Of a stretch of 34,460 nucleotides of DNA, positions 32,084-34,460 are shown piece by piece. Where the stretch lies: assembly GCA_964653195.1 (NCBI GenBank), contig CAZZCX010000012.1, forward strand, positions 1-34,460. The letters are read 5' to 3'. Both the position numbers and the translations under genes were made by a program. How positions within the stretch are numbered: the stretch's first letter is position 1; each line of letters opens with the position of its first letter. The stretch comes from CAYMDS01 sp964653195 (lineage in GTDB: Bacteria; Patescibacteriota; Microgenomatia; Levybacterales; UBA12049). The notes under the pieces are model-generated. The model saw only the letters and a program-made list of their open reading frames with translations. It was not told the origin of the DNA and made no database searches.

Positions 32084-32692
32084 TCAATTACATAAAGATA
32101 TTTTTTCTTCTGCAACAGGAGTTCCCTTTATAACTACAAAAGTAAGTTCTTTTTCACTATCGTTGGGATACTGAGCATATGCGTCTAAACCTCCAAATGT
32201 TGCATGCCTATCTCCGTATGGGGTAACTATGGGCTTCACCTGCCCTATCTCTTTACCTTTGTGAAGGTATATAATATCCCCATCATTTGTAAGTCTCATC
32301 TCCAACTCATCTAAAGGCACATCAGAAACAGGTCCTTCCAGCTTATGCAGACTAGTTTCGCCTGTAATACTATCAATCCTCTGCATCGTACCTTTTCCAC
32401 TAAAAGGATACATAAGCTCCCATGGTCCATTATTCATCTCAGCATCCGCTGGCCTGACACCATCTTTAGCTTCATAGTGAAGATTCGTATGTTTAACTTT
32501 TTGCAAGCCTACGTTGCCATGCTCAATTTCTGCGTGGATACGTTTACCACCATGCTCAAAAACAAAAGTTTTTCCTTCTAACGCACTGAATGAACCTAAC
32601 CATACACCCTTTTCAAACCTTGGCGGTGGAAGGATTTCAGGCTCTTGGCCGCTTAATGCTTCTCCTATTTGAATTAAATATTCAGCATTCAT
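32084..32692 (-). CDS. Unknown 202-aa soluble protein
   Basis: No family is recognised. There is no signal peptide or membrane helix. The sequence is beta-rich and charged, with short repeated strand-turn patterns (KTFVFEHGGKRIHAEIEHG, NDGDIIYLHKGKEIGQV, ELTFVVIKGTPV), suggesting a beta-barrel or sandwich. This is one of the few genes here with a strong ribosome-binding site (GGAGGT, 9 nt before the ATG). It is divergent from the TrmB-like gene with overlapping promoter regions, so regulation by that neighbour is a reasonable guess. Confidence 0.65.
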   Translation of the reverse strand: MNAEYLIQIGEALSGQEPEILPPPRFEKGVWLGSFSALEGKTFVFEHGGKRIHAEIEHGNVGLQKVKHTNLHYEAKDGVRPADAEMNNGPWELMYPFSGKGTMQRIDSITGETSLHKLEGPVSDVPLDELEMRLTNDGDIIYLHKGKEIGQVKPIVTPYGDRHATFGGLDAYAQYPNDSEKELTFVVIKGTPVAEEKISLCN

Positions 32693-32701
32693 AAAAGATC
32701 T

Positions 32702-32707
32702 ACCTCC
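32702..32707 (-). promoter_or_regulatory. Strong Shine-Dalgarno site of the 202-aa gene
   Basis: GGAGGT on the minus strand, 9 nt from the ATG at 32692. It is notable because most other genes in the window lack any such site. Upstream on the same strand, TTGACA (32748-32743) and TATAAC (about 32727-32722) at 15-bp spacing may be its promoter. Confidence 0.7.
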
Positions 32708-32750
32708 GTAGATAAGTGAATGTTATAGGATCTATATAATTATGTCAAAA

Positions 32751-32779
32751 TTGACGGACAGTGTCGACGATGTTAGAAT
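32751..32779 (+). promoter_or_regulatory. Leaderless-type promoter of the TrmB-like gene
   Basis: -35 TTGACG (32751-32756), 17-bp spacer, extended -10 TG-T-TAGAAT (hexamer 32774-32779), then 7 nt to the ATG at 32787. This places the start codon at 32787, since an ATG at 32742 would lie upstream of the promoter. Confidence 0.65.
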
Positions 32780-32786
32780 ACTAAAC

Positions 32787-33698
32787 ATGGAACAAAAAGA
32801 TCACCATTCAACTCAAAGAATAAGAAAAGCACTTCTGAAGTTCGGCTTAACGGAAAATGAAATCACAATTTATCAGGAGGCCATCAAACAAAAAGAAAGC
32901 TCCCCTTTCACCCTTTCGAAAGCGACGAATATCCCACGTACGACTGTCTATGATGTACTCATGAATCTTTCATTAAAAGGATTAGTGAAGCTACAACAAT
33001 CAGACGGATTCACAAAACAGCAAACGAGAATTACTGCTCATAATCCCTCAATCCTTCGAGACATCCTTAGAAATAAAAGGAAGGAGCTCACCCGAACAGA
33101 AATCGATATTCTGGAAATTTTGCCGTTTCTTAAAGGTGAGTTTTATGGAGATGAATCTCATGCAGATTTCCGTTTCTATCCTGGAATTGAAGGCGCGAAG
33201 AAAGTCCTTTTCGGAGAAGAGATGGATAAAGCCAACATACCTATGTACGTATTTGATAATCAAATGCCCATGGATTCATTTGGGCCATCTGAAATGGATA
33301 AATCAGTAGATGATGTTAATAATATGAAGCTAAATAAAGGCTATATCTTCTCAAAAGAACTCACTGTTTTAGACGACTGGACAAAACATGTAATCACCTA
33401 TCAATATAGACGAGATGAAAGGTACATAAAAGCTCGTGAACTTCGATATATTGAAAATCCTATTCTCTCTATTACTCTCCGACTCGCAATCAAAGGAACT
33501 CGCGTAATGATTACATCAGCAAATGAAGATGAAGTTTGGGGACTAATCATAAACAGCAAGTCTCTTTCAGGTACTCTTATAAGCATTTTTCAATTTCTGT
33601 GGACACAAGCAACTCCTGTTACGAAAGAAATAATTGAATCGTGGCCGGATGATGGTTATGACGAATTTGAAAAATTGTATAAAGCCTCTCGCGATTAA
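32787..33698 (+). CDS. TrmB-like transcriptional regulator
   Basis: 303 aa from the start supported by the promoter; the open frame runs 15 codons further back to 32742. Residues about 8-75 are a winged helix (LLKFGLTENEITIYQEA, LSKATNIPRTTVYDVLMNLSLKGLVK), the TrmB family signature. A helical linker (LRDILRNKRKELTRTEIDIL) follows, then a C-terminal domain starting FRFYPGIEGAKKVLF, related to the effector domain of TrmB relatives. TrmB proteins in archaea control sugar uptake and metabolism. Given the trehalose genes 16 kb away a sugar signal is possible, but the only local target suggested is the divergent 202-aa gene. Its 3' end overlaps the convergent sortase gene by 4 bases. Confidence 0.85.
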   Translation: MEQKDHHSTQRIRKALLKFGLTENEITIYQEAIKQKESSPFTLSKATNIPRTTVYDVLMNLSLKGLVKLQQSDGFTKQQTRITAHNPSILRDILRNKRKELTRTEIDILEILPFLKGEFYGDESHADFRFYPGIEGAKKVLFGEEMDKANIPMYVFDNQMPMDSFGPSEMDKSVDDVNNMKLNKGYIFSKELTVLDDWTKHVITYQYRRDERYIKARELRYIENPILSITLRLAIKGTRVMITSANEDEVWGLIINSKSLSGTLISIFQFLWTQATPVTKEIIESWPDDGYDEFEKLYKASRD

Positions 33699-34402
33699 CT
33701 ACTTTTTGGAATCGCGACAATGAAGAGGCGCTTCCAGGTCGTCCCAGGCGGCCAGCAAGTCTGAAGGATCAACTGCTCAATATTTAAACTACTTTTTTCC
33801 AGAAATGATACTTCTGTAGGGTCAGCAATATATTTTCCTGAAACCTCATAATTAAAACGTCTATTTTCAAAAAATACGACTATATCATCCCCTATCTCTA
33901 AATCTTTCAAAAGATAAAAAACTGCATTATAACGCCCTGCATTCCAAAAGTTATCTGCGGAGTGTGCGAAAAGATAAGTGTTACCTTTTATGCCTGGAAA
34001 AACCGTACCTTTTGCGTGGGCAATACCAGATTGAAGCGCTTTCTGATACTCCTTTGGATTTCCGGGATCTACATTCGCTATCACTTTCTCAGATGCACCA
34101 ATACTTGGTATCAAAACACTAAACAATGGATCAATGGGTATCAAAATATGCTCTTTTTCTTTTGCAAATAATGCGCTTAATGCACCAGGTGTACTCAAAT
34201 TTACTTGTGGAGGATTGACTGTCCGAATTTCTGATTCTTCTATAACAGAATACTTTACGCCACGCATCTTCTCAATCTGTAAACGCATCTCCTGAGAGAT
34301 GACAGGACTAAAAGTCTGATAAACCCCATAAAGACTAATAAGGAGTAAAAAATTACCCAGAGTCCTGATTAACAAAAAGCGAATTTTTTCTCTGAGTGTC
34401 AT
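33695..34402 (-). CDS. Sortase-family transpeptidase
   Basis: 235 aa with an N-terminal membrane helix (about 11-30, LIRTLGNFLLLISLYGVY) and an outside sortase domain. The catalytic residues are His147 (YLFAHSAD), Cys216 (LQTCWPPG) and Arg225 (TTWKR). The WPPGTTWKR version of the active-site end is what I associate with CPR sortases, near the class D/E group. Sortases cut a C-terminal sorting signal and join the protein to wall or to another subunit. No LPXTG-like signal is visible in the large secreted proteins of this window, so the substrate lies elsewhere. The start codon is 3 bases from a heptamer array. Confidence 0.9.
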   Translation of the reverse strand: MTLREKIRFLLIRTLGNFLLLISLYGVYQTFSPVISQEMRLQIEKMRGVKYSVIEESEIRTVNPPQVNLSTPGALSALFAKEKEHILIPIDPLFSVLIPSIGASEKVIANVDPGNPKEYQKALQSGIAHAKGTVFPGIKGNTYLFAHSADNFWNAGRYNAVFYLLKDLEIGDDIVVFFENRRFNYEVSGKYIADPTEVSFLEKSSLNIEQLILQTCWPPGTTWKRLFIVAIPKSS

Positions 34403-34405
34403 ATA

Positions 34406-34460
34406 AACTCATAACTCATAACTCATAACTCATAACTCATAACTCATAACTCATAACTCA
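34406..34460. repeat. Heptamer array (AACTCAT)n at the right edge, next to the sortase start
   Basis: About 7.9 perfect copies of AACTCAT (ATGAGTT on the minus strand) run to the window edge and may continue. The array ends 3 bases before the sortase ATG, so it occupies the place where its promoter or leader should be. Confidence 0.92.

Overview
The window is AT-rich and densely coded. It most likely comes from a Patescibacteria/CPR bacterium, probably of the Microgenomates type. This is inferred from several traits: a sortase ending in a TCWPPGTTWKR active-site segment, proteins with proline/threonine linkers, a giant secreted propeller/Fn3 protein, TrmB- and HspR-like regulators, many genes with a -10 box only 6-9 nt before the ATG, and short repeats inside and between genes. 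There is no rRNA or tRNA here to confirm it. I saw no CRISPR array, phage block or intact insertion sequence.

Layout. (1) 1-2231, minus: a membrane glycosyltransferase (GT2) fused behind two transposase-like helix-turn-helix units, running off the left edge. (2) 2232-4093: a long AT-rich spacer, an HspR-like MerR regulator, and a decayed stretch with short membrane ORFs and a broken reading frame. (3) 4094-6587, minus: a soluble histidine kinase, two single-domain response regulators and an unknown small protein. (4) 6676-8881: a small Cys/His-rich protein convergent with a 635-aa protein carrying a phosphoribosyltransferase core. (5) 9311-11332: a secreted three-domain protein with Pro/Thr linkers. 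(6) 11500-17395: a trehalose-type cluster with OtsA (GT20), two different HAD phosphatases and a GT4 glycosyltransferase. (7) 17456-28058, minus: one tight operon encoding a 2371-aa secreted Kelch/Fn3 protein, an ABC ATPase, a MacB/FtsX-type permease and a membrane rhodanese-like protein with no cysteine. (8) 28361-34402: WecG/TagA glycosyltransferase, MreB, a PEGA protein, an unknown protein divergent from a TrmB-like regulator, and a sortase.

How the genes fit together. Most of the window concerns the cell surface: polymer or glycan synthesis (GT2, WecG, GT4), shape (MreB), secretion and display (giant Kelch protein, PEGA protein, sortase, MacB-like transporter) and a compatible solute (trehalose). 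Regulation comes from a two-component set, an HspR-like and a TrmB-like regulator.

Two themes cut across the gene list. First, at least eight genes have a promoter placed so that transcription would start at or next to the start codon (leaderless mRNA), which corrects several start sites. Second, repeats with a 7-bp period, often arranged as hairpins, are scattered between genes and also sit in frame inside two glycosyltransferase genes. The GT2 gene also carries two other repeat families in frame. These repeats, the HTH-GT2 fusion and the Kelch/ABC/rhodanese operon are the best candidates for something undescribed.
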